Assembly (NCBI GenBank): GCA_910589415.1
Contig: OU342637.1
Location: 25,519,162-25,583,161, forward strand
From: Malachius bipustulatus
Lineage: Eukaryota > Arthropoda > Insecta > Coleoptera > Melyridae
DNA: 64,000 nt
Direction: 5' to 3'
A program made the position numbers and the translations under genes. Below the pieces are notes generated by a model, which did not search any database, was not told the origin of the DNA, and saw nothing but the letters and a program-made list of their open reading frames with translations. Shown here piece by piece: positions 1 to 12,272 of this stretch. How positions within the stretch are numbered: the first letter of the stretch is position 1; each line of letters begins with the position of its first letter.

Positions 1-259
1 TCAGGTCCGATGAGCGTCTTGATCTTTATGAAAGTTGTACAGAGATGGTCCGCCAGAGCTCACTTCTCTGAGCTCGTCATGACATTGTGAGGCCTGTCAG
101 TGAATCGATTTGGGGACCTTCCTCGCCTTATTTTGCCTCGGTTCATTTATTTTCCATTCCTCCTTACATGGCAAAAAACTTTATATGTCTTTGAGTTGCT
201 GGTAAAGGTCTTTTGCTGTCTTGGCTGTTCAGTTCTTTTAGAATCGATATATTCATGGT

Positions 260-1170
260 ATTCTACGCATTATGCTTTGCACATGATCTATTCGCCGTAG
301 ATGTTAAACAGGATGGGCGAGAGTATGCAGCCTTGCCGGACCCCTTTTTGGTTTTGCAGCCGCTCGATAGTTCCTTCTCTATCTTCACATACCCTTGGTT
401 TGCTATGTGAAGATTTCTTATTAGGTATACCAAGATGTTCTGGTACTGACATTTCTTCAAGAATTCTATAGGCGATCCCAGCGGACCGTGTCGAATGCTT
501 TTGAGTATTCGAGAAAACATACACAAGAGTCAGTACGTTGTTTTCGCTCTATAACCTCCGTGGATCTATGTTTGGTTCACATCAGCCAAGCAACAACCTC
601 TCCGGAGCCCCTCCAGGCGCCCTGGTCCAGTTCCCTCTGAGCCTGGATTGCTTAAGAAGAGAGGCCACTAGGGAAAGGAGGAAGCAGTTTTAGTGCAGGG
701 GAGTTGTTCTGTCATCCCAAAAATCCAGAAAAAATCCAATCCAACTGTCTTATGTTAAGTAACTGAGAACCACGTTCCGGTGTGAGTTCAGTCTGCTCTT
801 CAGCGATTTTCGACAAGAAGAATGGGTTTAATCTCCCTTTAAGATTTGTATGAGGGTTTTACTGGTGTGAGATATAAGCGCTATTGTTCTATATTCTTCC
901 AAGATGTCACGAGAGCCTTTCTTTGTGGTGGATTGGTGCCATGGTACCGTCTTCTCCTGTGGACTTACCGTTCTTCAGTTTTCTTATTGCCATTTCTATT
1001 TCAGATCTTAATATAGGATGTTCTTCGTTTTTTGGTTTGATGGGATTGTCCATAAAAGCCTCAGGGTGGTTCATCAAGTCCTCACAGTATAGTCGTTCCA
1101 TCTTTTTGGTATCTCTGTTTTAGTTGTCAGCACTCTTTTATTGGTACACTATTGGGTTTAAACTCTCTGG
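260..1170 (-). pseudogene. Decayed LINE reverse transcriptase remnant
   Basis: Two minus-strand pieces lie in the order expected of a non-LTR reverse transcriptase. The right piece (about 1101-907) reads EIEMAIRKLKNGKSTGEDG, which resembles the segment just before the RT core (AIRKLKNGKSPGxDG in relatives). The left piece (about 340-288) carries GVRQGCILSPILFNIYGE, the conserved RQG..LSP.LFN block. No frame joins them: there are stops and shifts between 350 and 900, and the YxDD block is not visible. The family is of the kind that many insects carry in hundreds of dead copies. I see no poly(A) end or target duplication, so the borders are approximate. Confidence 0.7.
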
Positions 1171-1942
1171 TGAGAATTTTTATTTTCTGAAAGAAGTCTT
1201 CCGGTTCGTTTCGTTCAGCGACTGTAACAGTCTTAATTGTAGTGAAACCAGAAATTATTTTTTATTAACATGGTTGCATTGTAGAATATTTCAAGATAAT
1301 TTTTCCATGCATACCAAATTAGGATTCGTTGATTGAGAAGTTGATATTTCAAGTAACGAGCTAGTGGTTGTGCGATTATCCTTTCTTGGTTGGCATGCGT
1401 GAAGTCCAAGGTGCAAGTATGAGGGAATGGGTAATTAATTGCTCTTGATCGTGATACTGAATTGATTTGCAGGACATGCGAGCTGTGCGTGCTTCCAACG
1501 CAATCTTTCAGGTGAATCTTTCGGTTTAATATGCAGACCGAAGTCAGTGGAGGTTTTTTAGCTCCTGTTCATGTAACTCATTCCATATAACCAGCCTGAA
1601 AGACTTTTTTTTTATTTTTTAGCTCTATGTGGGTTTAGCGGTTATGTGAGTGACGTAAAAGCATCGGAAAACATTTCAAAGTGGTTAATTTTTTTTTTTT
1701 TTTTGGAAACTGACCTATCAAATTATCACGTTATGGCAATTCTGCAGTCGCAGTTTATGCACATGCGAAATATCGTTTATCGTTCTTGGAATAATTTTGC
1801 AGTTGAGCAGCCGCGGTAGTTGTGACGTCTGGAATCTGACTTCAACAGACCTTAACTCGTTTATTTAACATCGCAGCTCGTATAAAAATGTACCTGTTTA
1901 AAAAAAATTTGCCTTTAAAGAAATAACAGTTTGTTTCCACAG
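1171..1942. other. Non-coding stretch, nothing recognised
   Basis: AT-rich sequence with short homopolymer T runs near 1608 and 1690. No ORF with family resemblance, no clear inverted repeat and no RNA gene was seen. It may include the decayed 5' part of the LINE remnant to its left. Confidence 0.5.
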
Positions 1943-1947
1943 TAAAA

Positions 1948-2033
1948 ATGGCTGATGAGATTCAAGATCTTGAAGTAGTAAACAAAGAAGAAAAATCACG
2001 CCGGACAAAAATTGTCTTTCCAGCCTCATCTCC
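1948..2033 (+). CDS. Candidate first coding exon of an unknown gene
   Basis: A pyrimidine-rich acceptor-like site ending in AG at 1941-1942 is followed by a short leader, an ATG at 1948 and 28 open codons beginning MADEIQDLEVVNKEEKSRR. The frame then runs into a good donor (cc|gtaagc) at 2034. The peptide is charged, with an acidic start and a basic KSRRTK segment, and its codon use is better than in the surrounding AT-rich DNA. I do not recognise it, and no following exon was found within the window with the right phase, so it could be the 5' end of a gene with a long first intron or chance. Confidence 0.25.
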
Positions 2034-2040
2034 GTAAGCA

Positions 2041-5000
2041 ATTTGACAGAAATTTCACACCCAATACCCGCGGCTATCCCAAATCACGATTGATCTTTCA
2101 GCAAAAGTAACATTCCTTGTACAGACCTGCGATCTTTAATTCGTCCTAACTTTTCAGAAACTTTATTTAACTTTCCTTATTCTCTGGCGCTGTCTTCGGC
2201 AGTTTATAAATGAAACTGCTGATGAATCGGGCGCGTCAAAGTCACACAGAAAGGCCAGGAACCGGCAATTATTACGACGCGAGGAGCATTTCTGTATTTT
2301 CCTCTCAGCAAGGCCAATCTCTATGTAAACGAGAGGGCTCTCGCGCCTCGGCTAATCGAAAAGGATTTCTATAGCCGAGGTAAATGAGAAGTCTGATGAA
2401 GAGTTCTAAACTGATTTCAACTTATTAGCTTTTATTAGTGAACCATTTACTCTGACACGATCGTTCTAGTAGAGTAAAACCTATTTTGATAATGAGATAG
2501 GAGAGAGTAAAATAACAAGTGTCCTGGCCTAATTCCCAGATATCCTGCAAGAATATTGGAAATTTAAATTAGGTGTGTTGAGTTGTGTTTCCAGGACGAC
2601 GACGACGTTTTCAATTATCATTGCGAATTCATACAATTCGCAGGCTAATAATGAAAGAAAACTCCTACAAAACAAACATCCGAGTCCTTCCAACTGGGCT
2701 TTGTTTTTTAATAACACTTTAACTTGGGAAGAGGCCGTCGTATTTGCCTGGATTACGTCTTCCTTATTTACAGCGGAAATATGAATTTATTGCCTTTGGG
2801 GATTTATTGTTTCCTTTGGTCATATCATTATCTAATATACATCAAAGAGATGAGGAAGAATTATTGGTTTAGACGATTTTTACCCCGACGGGATCTTTTG
2901 AAGACCTTTAAATCAGAGAGAACTGAACACGGAAAACTGATTTTCTTTTTCTTGGAACATTTGGTCTTAATTTAAAGCCTCAAGTGCTATAATGAAGCAA
3001 TTGCAGAGGAATTTAAAAATTAAGACTTACCAGGAGGATATTGTTTGTAGCAATTAGAAAAAAAATTAACTGGTGACTTTCTAAAACGAGACACAAGAAG
3101 TTTTTTTTTTCGAGTTCATAAGCAAGAACGTCAGCTTGAGGGGGTGCTGTGAACCTTTGCCGCGGATCTGTTACCTTTATCGTACTTTAACTACTGGGGA
3201 ATATCAGACACATAAAATACAAATACCTGCTCTTCTCCTATTTTGAGTGTTTTGGCAGCTGCTCTTATCAATACCTGCTCTTAAATGTTACTTCGAGTCT
3301 TCTCGAGCGCTATCAAATATAAAACAACTTCACTAAAATTAAAAAAAAAAAACGATCCCTGAATACTTCAGGACGACCAATTTTTGGAACACTGGATTTT
3401 TTATTATAAGAATAACGAAATTCAGGAATTCCTCGTTTTAAAAATTATTATCATAAGGGTGTACATTATTAAATCCAGCAGCGCCCCAGAATATTTCCCG
3501 TTTAATTTAAATGATCGATGCGCGCACCTAGTAAACTTTTCTTCCACGTTCCTCTAGGAGCATAGTGAGAATTTAAATTGTCCCTTAATATGATAAACTG
3601 GCCCAGCAAAGGGACCCGTTAAATTAAAATACACTCCCCGTTTGCTAATTTAATTGCAGCCGTTTGCGAGGCGATGAAATAATTCCTTGAAAAGAGCATA
3701 TGGCTCACCTAGGGTTCACTTAATAAGGACAAATGCGCTCAAAGGTTTACTCTGCACCCTAATAATGGGAATCGGAATAATTTATTGCGTTTAATATTAA
3801 CTAACCATAAAATTGTAAGTTCCCCAAACGAAATTGATGATAATTTTTTAAACCTTAGGGGTGCTCTAATTTATATAAATTTATTAAACGAGAACGATAT
3901 AATCATTTTTCTATCCCTTTGAAAGGAGTCGAATTAATCCTTCTTCTTGAGTCATCTTATCAGTTCAAGATGTCTCAAGTTACCATCAGCTTGACCTTGA
4001 CCACACTCTAGGGCGGCTCAGTAGCATCCCAGAAGCACAATGATGAAGCTTCCAGAACACTAAGAGTGGATGAGCAATGTATGACGTCATCGGAGAGACC
4101 GACCGTTGCGAAAATAATACACGAAATATCTTTTTTAAACTATAAAATATAAAAATATTACTTTTTCAAAAAGGCAAGGTGAAAAATATCGCTATTTGTC
4201 ACATTGTTCTCATGGAGAGGTGTCGCTTTCAACTATAGCGAAAAGCTAGAATGATTTTTTACCACAATTTTGCACCAGTTTAAAGTGACGTGAAAACGAA
4301 ACGAGTACTATTAGTATTATTTTCTTTCTTGCATCAAATTTAAATTTTCAAGTCATTTACTGTGTATATACGATATAATGTTAGGTATATAGGAAGTGAA
4401 AAGTAACAGTGGCGAAGGAAAAGTCAGGAAGCATGAAAAACAGAAGAGTGCGTGGCTTCCGAGATGGAAACAGATGAAGTCTAAGGGTGCAGCTGTCTCC
4501 ACTAGATGACGCAATTTGTCACAACGACGCATTCCCGACTTGGTCCCACGCCTTCAATTTTTTATAATTCAAGAGACTGCACACCACGCAAAAAGTACCC
4601 TCACTTCGCGTTCTCCCCCTGATGCCCACCTCATTCTTCCCTTCACCTGCTCTACTAGCAGCCAACATTGCGGAAAATTACATGAAGTAATTCTGAATAA
4701 TAATTTTTCTTAGCTTTAATTTTTTCGCATTTTCCTCTGTCACGTCATTCTTTCGTGTTTCATTTTACTTACTTAAAATCCCTTGCTTAAAACTTCTTTA
4801 AGGTATAAGGGATATTATGAAAAGAAATTGCCAAACATTTAGCTTATGTAAATACAACTTTTCTGCTCTTTCATCACGTGATACTATTCCATGAAATTAA
4901 CTGGTAGGTATCATTAACATTTATCTCAGCTGATGTCTATCTCCAAATAAATTCTCAATTTTTTTACCACGGATCAAACATAACCATGGAGGTTATTTAC

Positions 5001-5340
5001 ATTTTACTGCTAACAAAAGTTCATCGGGAGATGAATAACGACCCCTTCATGGCAACCTGCTATTCCAGAATGTAATGTAACTACTCCTTGTTGTCACCTT
5101 GTTCTTTGAAAGGAGTGCAAAAGGATCTAGCTTGGGCTAGACCCCATTTTCTGACTACAAGGCTCAGAATTTTTAAATCAAATTTTTGGCTAGCTGAAAT
5201 ATACCAACACTGAGTGTGTCACGACGGACTTAATTGATCTGTGTGGTGTGCTGTGTACAATTATTGCAATAGCGCGCTAACAGAGCGAAATATAACATCG
5301 ATGTAATGTGATATTTTTTCGTTTTCTCGTCAAGAAAAAG
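2041..5340. other. 3.3 kb without recognisable genes
   Basis: Only short ORFs with no family resemblance occur here. There is a two-fold repeat of a segment containing aatacctgctctt near 3224-3285, and scattered TGACGT motifs, for example at 4082. No terminal inverted repeats, RNA gene or splice-flanked coding segment could be supported. It is probably intergenic or intronic sequence plus old, unrecognisable transposon debris. Confidence 0.5.
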
Positions 5341-5355
5341 TAAATACCAGTAAAT

Positions 5356-5619
5356 ATGCCAGAGTGTGCTCAAAATATTTTAAAGCAAGTTCGTAATCTC
5401 CAACATGAACTGTTAGGATATATAGGTGAAGAGATGCCGGCAGATTTATTCTGGAGAACAGAAAATCTCCAGAAAAAGTCGGCTTCAGATGTATTCTATT
5501 TCAAGGAATTGAGGATTAGCAAATCGAGATCATTCTGTTTTGGTTGGAAATATTCACATTTCAATACTTATTCTGCCTTCATTTCATTGAATGAGTATTG
5601 CATTGTATTTAATCCCTAA
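5356..5619 (+). CDS. Small hypothetical ORF (87 residues)
   Basis: An ATG-initiated frame beginning MPECAQNILKQVRNLQHELL. The first 40 residues look helical and amphipathic; the second half is aromatic and less protein-like. No family is recognised, no convincing splice sites or promoter were seen, and the ORF could be random. It is listed because it is the only ATG-started frame in the neighbourhood with a plausible N-terminal half. Confidence 0.15.
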   Translation: MPECAQNILKQVRNLQHELLGYIGEEMPADLFWRTENLQKKSASDVFYFKELRISKSRSFCFGWKYSHFNTYSAFISLNEYCIVFNP

Positions 5620-6009
5620 AGTAAGAATACTTCTAATGGGTACATATACATGTAGGTACAATTTAATAAGCACTAATTGAAAAATGCCTTCAAAATCGGA
5701 ATTCTTCCACGCACAAAAAACAATACAAATTCAAATTTCACGCGCCGATGAGACCCTGCTGACGTCACTGCGCCGACTTGACGAAAATACGACCTCTTAT
5801 ACTCTTCGAGTAGGATAGGAAGTAAAGTATAAATTATACACCCTGATGTATATTATTGCATCATCTGATCCGCTTAAAATTATTCGAAAATGAGTTTGTA
5901 TAACTAGTCCAGTTAAATAGTAAAAACAAAAAATACTGAAATTGCTCTAATTAGAAATTTAACGAAATTTTAATGGTAGGTATAGGTGGCGCTACTAGAA
6001 CACTCCAGC

Positions 6010-6074
6010 TAGGGAACCTGCATTACCGACACTGACGCTTCTTATGTGTTAGTGTCGGTAATACAGGTACCGTA
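6010..6074. mobile_element. 65-bp hairpin MITE with 8-bp target duplication
   Basis: The element starts TAGGGAACCTGCATTACCG and ends in its near inverse (CGGTAATACAGGTACCGTA), so the whole 65 bp folds into one stem with a short loop around 6040. It is flanked by an exact direct repeat ACTCCAGC at 6002-6009 and 6075-6082. The termini match those of the larger hAT-type MITEs at 23901-26428 and 36333-36791, so it is a minimal family member that is little more than its two ends. The 8-bp duplication supports hAT-type mobilisation; that assignment is inference. Confidence 0.8.
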
Positions 6075-7294
6075 ACTCCAGCCAAGTTTCTCCCCTCGGA
6101 TTTCGTAAGGGCTGCCGTCATCTTGAATTTAGGGAGTGAAATTTATGTAAATCGGTATAAATATCGGTTGTACTTAAAAAGTACTAAGTATTACAAAAAG
6201 TGTTAAGGAGGATGAAAAAATATACAGCAACTTCTATTTCGAACTCTTTTCAAAATTTCTTATTGTTTAGAAGAATTCTCGGAAATGCCATTTTATATAG
6301 GGAGTGGACACGGTTTTTTCGATTTTACAACGAAACGGTCAATCGGAGCTGAAAAATAGACGGAAAAAAATTGTAGATTTTGAATTTTTCTACAATATGT
6401 ATTTTTTCGAAAATATTTTGGCATGCTTGGTACGAATCGAATACAGAGGGCGCCAAAAATCTGATACTTGAAGCCTCACAGTCAAATGGCCACCATTTTT
6501 TATGTGGGCAAAATGTGCAAAAATGGGTGCAAAATGCAGGCAAAAAATCATAATTCGTCCAAAAAGTTCTAATAATTCAAGTATTATTCAATAAGAGTAT
6601 AAAAAGAATAAAATATAATTTAAAAGGCATGACATACAAATTAAAACATGAAAAATAAAAATGACATTAATTGGCAGCTGACATGAAAGTAGAAAATTCC
6701 TTATTGTTCTTCTTGTTTTTCCTCTCTCTGAATCCAATTGCCGCAGAATTAAGACCGTCAGGAAGAACAAACTATAATGTCGATTTGCCATGCTGGTTAA
6801 CGCGGGAAAACTCTATTTTGAAACTCCTGTATTTGGCGCTTTGGACATTAACAATAATTGCCAATTGGGTATTCATCTGTAAAAAGGGGCCATTCTTTGA
6901 ATATACATCTTAATTATTGACTTTTATAATAATCAGGTTAAAACAGACATTTGAATTTGCAATAATTCACATAGAGCTGAAATTTTGTACAGACCTTGGG
7001 GATTTTATTACAAATAAAATACTAAAAATCCCCACCGATCCCACATCTCCAAAAAAAAAATTAAGGTTGTTGAATTCTTTACCGATAATCGCATAAAAAA
7101 CAGAGGTAAGTTCTATGGTGTGAATAGCTTTCCATCACTAAAATAAATATGTTGTGTTCGCCATTTTCAATCCCTTGGTTGAACTGTGTACTCTTTCCTG
7201 ACTTTTTTATTCAAAGTGAATTCCAGGCAGCGCTTCTGGCCTCGCTCGATAGCTCATCGGCCAGTTTTATAGCGAAAATTTTGGGTGGGACTAA
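6075..7294. other. Intergenic stretch before the Harbinger nest
   Basis: AT-rich DNA. One frame from the ATG at 6683 to 6913 encodes 76 residues with a hydrophobic, signal-peptide-like start (MKVENSLLFFLFFLSLN) and a second hydrophobic stretch near residues 45-65. I know no family for it and it may be chance. Nothing else is supported. Confidence 0.4.
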
Positions 7295-8847
7295 AGCCCA
7301 TATGTAACGATCCATTTTTTAGTACAAGTTTTAGTCAATTTTTTAGGATACTAAATTTAGGACAAATTCATACAAGTTTTGTCTCCAATTTTTGGTAAAT
7401 TTTTTAGTTTAGGGAAGTTGTCCTATTTTTCGTCAATTTTAATTGACAAGCATTCGTTCTTATTACCCGTTAGGCATCGTGATCAATCGGACTTTCTTTT
7501 CATTGGAAACTATTTGACAACTAATAAAATAAATACAAAGAAATTTAAATTTGCGTCCTGTTCACCATTTATTTTACAATTTGCATGTTATTTGGGTGAT
7601 TTGCAGTGCTTAAATAAGTCCAGAAAATATCATTGAAAGGCAGCAGTAATTTAATCTGGTAAGTAAAAGATATAAATAGTTAGAAATGTGCTTTCTGGTA
7701 CTTATATCAATTCTTCATCATTTATTATAGGTATGTTATACGTTTGTTTGAATATAGAATTTCTTTCACAGGTTCCACATTAGCATGTAGTGAAAGGGTC
7801 CCCTGAACATGAACACGTGTGTTCACTGAATGACAGAAAAGTATCCATATAGTGAACTGGTGGACTTCAAGAAGAAATATGGGAGCTGCCGTATTTTTCA
7901 GCTTATTAATTCGACACCAATTTTTTTAACTTTATGTAAGTTTATGTAAATAGGAACTTATTAAGTATTATTGTAGCCTTAAAGTTAAATTTTCCAAATT
8001 TCAACGGATTATACTTCATCAGCAAATGCCCCATGTTTTCATCTGTTTAGAGGTAATAAATGATACTTATACTATATTTTTGAGGTATTATAATGTAGGT
8101 ATTTTGATATAAAAACTATAATAAATTTGAAAATTGGATGTATATACCTATGTTAACAGGAATATTTGTTACATAGTTTTAAAAATCTTTCAAGATATTT
8201 TTTTTATACCTATATGAGATACTTATAATACTTTTTACTAATACAATTGGTTGCCTTTTTAACTATAAAAAACTAATCAATAAAAGTTAATAATAAACGT
8301 ACCTGTTCTTTTCATTTAACCACAAATAATATTAATGCACTTTTCAATAGTAACGAATATTCGCTGACGTTATTATTGAAAATTGTGTTAATTAATTATT
8401 ATGTGGACTTCCAAATAGTCAGAATTCAAAGATATAATTTAAATTTAAATATCCCGCCAACCGATATACCCCCACCACCGTCATAAATGCTTTTTAGTTA
8501 CGGCACCTCGCGGGCAGGGGGAGCTCAAGTTTGTATCCAAAATATTTACAAAATTTTTAGAACCTGTCCTATTTTTCATCAATTAAATGACATAACTGAA
8601 GTGGAAATCTGGGGAAATTGTTGTTTGTAGTTTACAATATTGAGATGTTGGTAGCTAAAGTCGACTTTCTAAAGCCGGCGCCACACGATGCTTCAAACGT
8701 TGGATCAAACATTTGAATCCAATACTGGAACCAACTAGGGCGTTCATGCGTTGGACATATTCGTACAGCTTGTCCGGCCACACATTGCGGCAAATGTTGT
8801 ATTCCAGTATATTGGATTCAAATGTTTGATCCATAGAAAAAAAAAAA

Positions 8848-11565
8848 ATGGAGGACGACACAGTGGCTATCATTGCTGCAAATATAGTTGTGTTAACATG
8901 TACAAAATTATTATTGCGACAAAATAGAAAAAAAAGACGTGGTAGGCGGTGGTGGATGTTATCTATCAATGAAAGCAGAGAGCGGTAAGTAAATTAATTA
9001 TTAAAAAATAACGAACAAAATGAATAGCATTTTAATCATGTGTTCAGTGAGGACCCCCCCCCCCTTTAACTTTTTTCCCATTTAATTTAAGATTTTAGAG
9101 GCAATTGAGCGTACTCAAACACTATTGACCTGCCACGTTTGTAATGAGTAAATACCATCTGAAAGAACAATTTTTTTTATTTACATACTACTATGTTAAT
9201 TTGAGTATCTTAAATTTAATAGGAAAAAAGTTAAAGGGGGGGGGGGTCTGACTTTTGCTCCTCATACATAGTATATATACTAAAATCGTAAATAATCTGT
9301 AGGTACAGTGGTTCAGATATGCTTATCGATTTGAGGAAAGAACCTTCAGGAAAATTTGAAAATTTTTGTCGAATGTCCGCTGAAGATTTTGAAATCATTT
9401 TAAATACAATTGGGCCAAGAATAATGAAAATTGACACAAATATGAGAAAAGCAATTCCTATACAAGAACGTTTAGCAGTTACTCTTCGCTTTTTGGCTAC
9501 TGGAGATAGCTTTGCTAGCCTTAGCTATCTATTCAAGATATCACATCAGGTCATAAGCTGCATTGTACCAGAAGTGTGTAAAGCCATCGTTGATGCACTA
9601 AAAGAACAAATAAGGGTAAGTGACACATTTATTATTAACTTAAGTAATGATTTTATTAAAAAAGATATTTTGTATAATACAAACTTAAGAAAGGTATACC
9701 ACACAAGTGAAATGCTAAGAACATAAATAAAAGTAGTAGATTTCTTCCAATTTTGTCTTAAAAATAATTCTTTAATGTTGATTAACCCTTTCTTTCCCAA
9801 TGACGCCAAAATAAATTTTTTTTACCATTTAAAGTCTGTCGACTCGAAAAACTAATTTGAATGATTTGGGAAAGAAAGGGTCAATAATAATCCGAGTACA
9901 GTGTGACTCAATTAAGACATGTATTGTCATTCAGAAGTGCGATACTTGCTGTATTGTAATAACTAGTTGCAGACTCTGCTTCATCAGTGGTTTCATTTTG
10001 AGGGAAGAGACTTTGTGAATTTGATGAGTTGCTGCAGGTATTAAGTTGTGTGTACGAGGCGGTTGGACTATCAGATGGTAGTGCTACAGTGTAGGAAGGA
10101 CTTGGAGATGGTTGTAGTGTATATGATGAACTGGGATAACTTTGACACGACGAGCTGCGATCAGAGACGAGGATAGAAATAGAGTCATGTTCTTCTAGTT
10201 CTGCTTCAAACACCAAATTGTCAATTTTATTTTGCAAGATTAAACGAGTTCGCGTTGAAATTTTACGGAGTTTTTCTGCTAACAACAACCCATATAACTC
10301 GCATGCGTCTTTAGGATGTGAAATAGTATTTTCTTCCTTTTTATCTCTGTTTTTTATTACGTTTAGTGCTTCACTTGCTACTTTCAAATGTTCGCTTACT
10401 TCTGCTTCAATGTTTTGGTTCATGATTGAACGTTTTTTTTTCATTGCTGGAGTAGAGGGCGCTGAGAATTTTCTTTTGCCTTCTTGCGAATGTTTATCTG
10501 GGTTTTTGTTTGGATTATCATCATCAATTTCAGTTCTAGGATCGCCCAATGGTTCCTCCTCATTTTGCGTGAGCAGGTGATCATTTTCGATTCTAATGTC
10601 CTCATCATCCTGAAAATAATACACAAATTTTATTGAACGAGAAATGGGCTGTGAACTAACATTTTTCATTAGACATCAACAAAAAAAAAAAAAAACTGAA
10701 TTGGTGCTTGCTAATCTGAATATATTAACAGCACTATTTTTATTTACAGCTTCCGCAATCTGAATATACATGGAAGCAACAAGCCAACAGATTTCAAGAT
10801 CAATGGAATTTTCCACATTGTCTGGGAGCAATTGATGGTAAACACATAGTGTTACAAGCTCCATTTAACAGCGAATCTGATTTCTACAACTACAAGAAGT
10901 CATTCAGCATTGTTTTGATGGCTTTGGTTGACGCCGATTATTGTTTTACATTTGTTGACATTGGCGCCCAAGGAAGAATGAATGACGCTGGGGTATTCAC
11001 CAGCACTGTTCTTTATCGTAAGATAATTGGACAAGAGCTTTTTGCGCCATCTTCGGAACCGCTACCAGGCCGCCAAAAACCAGTACCATACGTGTTTGTA
11101 GGCGACGATGCATTTCCTCTTAGCGATTCTGTGCTAAAACCATATCCAGGAAATTTTGAGAAAGGTAGCACTGAACGAATATTCAACTATCGCCTTTGCC
11201 GTGCACGCAGAATTGTTGAAAACGCGTTTGGCATTTTGGCATCGGTTTTCAGAGTGTTCAGATCACCCATGCTGCTGCAACCTAAAAAAGCCTCTTTGAT
11301 AAGCATGACATGTGTATTGCTTCATAATTTTTTGCGGAGAAGTCATACATCAAGAAAGAGATACACGCCCAGTAATGCAGTCGACACTGAAAGGGACGGA
11401 GAGTTCATTCCTGGGTCATGGCGCCAGGACACAAGTATGTCTTCGTTTTCACCACTGCCGAACATAGCCAGGAAACCGTCGCAGGCAGCAAAAGAAATAC
11501 AAAGAGAATTTGCTGAATACTTTGTGACGAGCGGGGCAGTTGAATGGCAGAACTACATTAATTAA
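8848..11565 (+). CDS. HARBI1-like DDE transposase of the inner Harbinger
   Basis: Exons 8848-8984, 9309-9615 and 10750-11565, all with GT-AG introns and matching phase, give 419 residues, the usual size for HARBI1-type nucleases. The start at 8848 (MEDDTVAIIAANIVV, then a basic KKRRGRRWW patch) lines up with the start of the outer copy's transposase. The second exon holds the helix-turn-helix-like block RLAVTLRFLATGDS. The third holds the DDE domain: GAIDGKH (Asp near residue 177), GRMNDAGVF (Asp near 227), VPYVFVGDDAFPL and RRIVENAFGIL (Glu). It should cut and join DNA in the nucleus together with its MADF partner. Intron 2 contains the partner's last exon on the other strand. An AATAAA follows the stop at 11581. 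Confidence 0.88.
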
Positions 11566-11933
11566 ATGTTTACTGTATAAAATAAACTTACCTCTGAATT
11601 CAAAGATTTGTTTTTTGTTCTTGTAGCTCTAATGAACCTATCAATAGCACTAAAAGCAAACCATGAGGGCTTATACACGTCTTCGGTTCCAGTTCCGGTC
11701 GGGCCTGATTCCACAACTTTTTTTCTTAATGTCCTGTATGTGGACATAAGGGATTCTTTTTTCTTTTTTAAATCACACACTGGCACTTTTGTGCTCAACT
11801 GTTTCGATATTTCTAGCCAAGCATCATTCAACGCATTTCTGTTCTTGTGCCCAGAATGTCTGGGGTTCCACAGAACTGGAAAATTTTCATACAATTGTAT
11901 AAACTCTAGTGTTGATGCATTATCCCAATCCAT
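9908..11933 (-). CDS. MADF-domain partner protein of the inner Harbinger
   Basis: Two exons, 11933-11592 and 10609-9908, joined in phase 0 through a GTAAG donor and a TTTCAG acceptor, give 347 residues. Exon 1 is a MADF (Myb/SANT-like) domain: FIQLYENFPVLWNPRHSGHK, then W-L-E-I and YRTLRKKV, ending in the P-S-W-F motif typical of the third helix. Exon 2 has an acidic stretch, a basic KKKRS nuclear-localisation-like segment, a helical region and a Ser/Pro-rich tail. In Harbinger elements such a protein binds the transposase and the termini and carries the transposase into the nucleus; that role here is by family. The 981-bp intron contains the last transposase exon on the plus strand. Confidence 0.85.
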
Positions 11934-12079
11934 TTATAAAGCGTTTGCAATGCGTATTCTAAAATACAAAACCGAGTAAGTAAGTACAGGTACAAAAAGA
12001 AATTATATACATAATATAAATTGAATAAGCACTGTTAAGTACCTACCTGTTGACCAAGTATAATAATAATATATTAAAT

Positions 12080-12272
12080 ACTGAATATCCGTCTTTAATA
12101 ACCAAATCTTTTATTATAAAAATCCCTACCTACTTATGGACGCACCGCGACACTACTAAATAATAATAGTAATATTAATATATTATATTACTGAATATTC
12201 GTCTTTAATAATCTTTTATTATAAAAATCCCTACCTACTTATAGACGCACCGCGGCACTACTAAATAATAAT
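12080..12272. repeat. Tandem duplication, about 110 bp, in the inner Harbinger
   Basis: The segment starting actgaatatccgtctttaat at 12080 is repeated from 12190 with a few substitutions and a small gap. Both copies contain aaaatccctacctacttat followed by gacgcaccgcg. It lies in the non-coding right flank of the inner Harbinger, and subterminal repeats of this kind may bind the partner protein. The binding role is inference. Confidence 0.75.

Noticed and set aside
2529..2975. Overlapping short ORFs on both strands
   Set aside because: No splice sites, no family resemblance and no ATG context better than chance.
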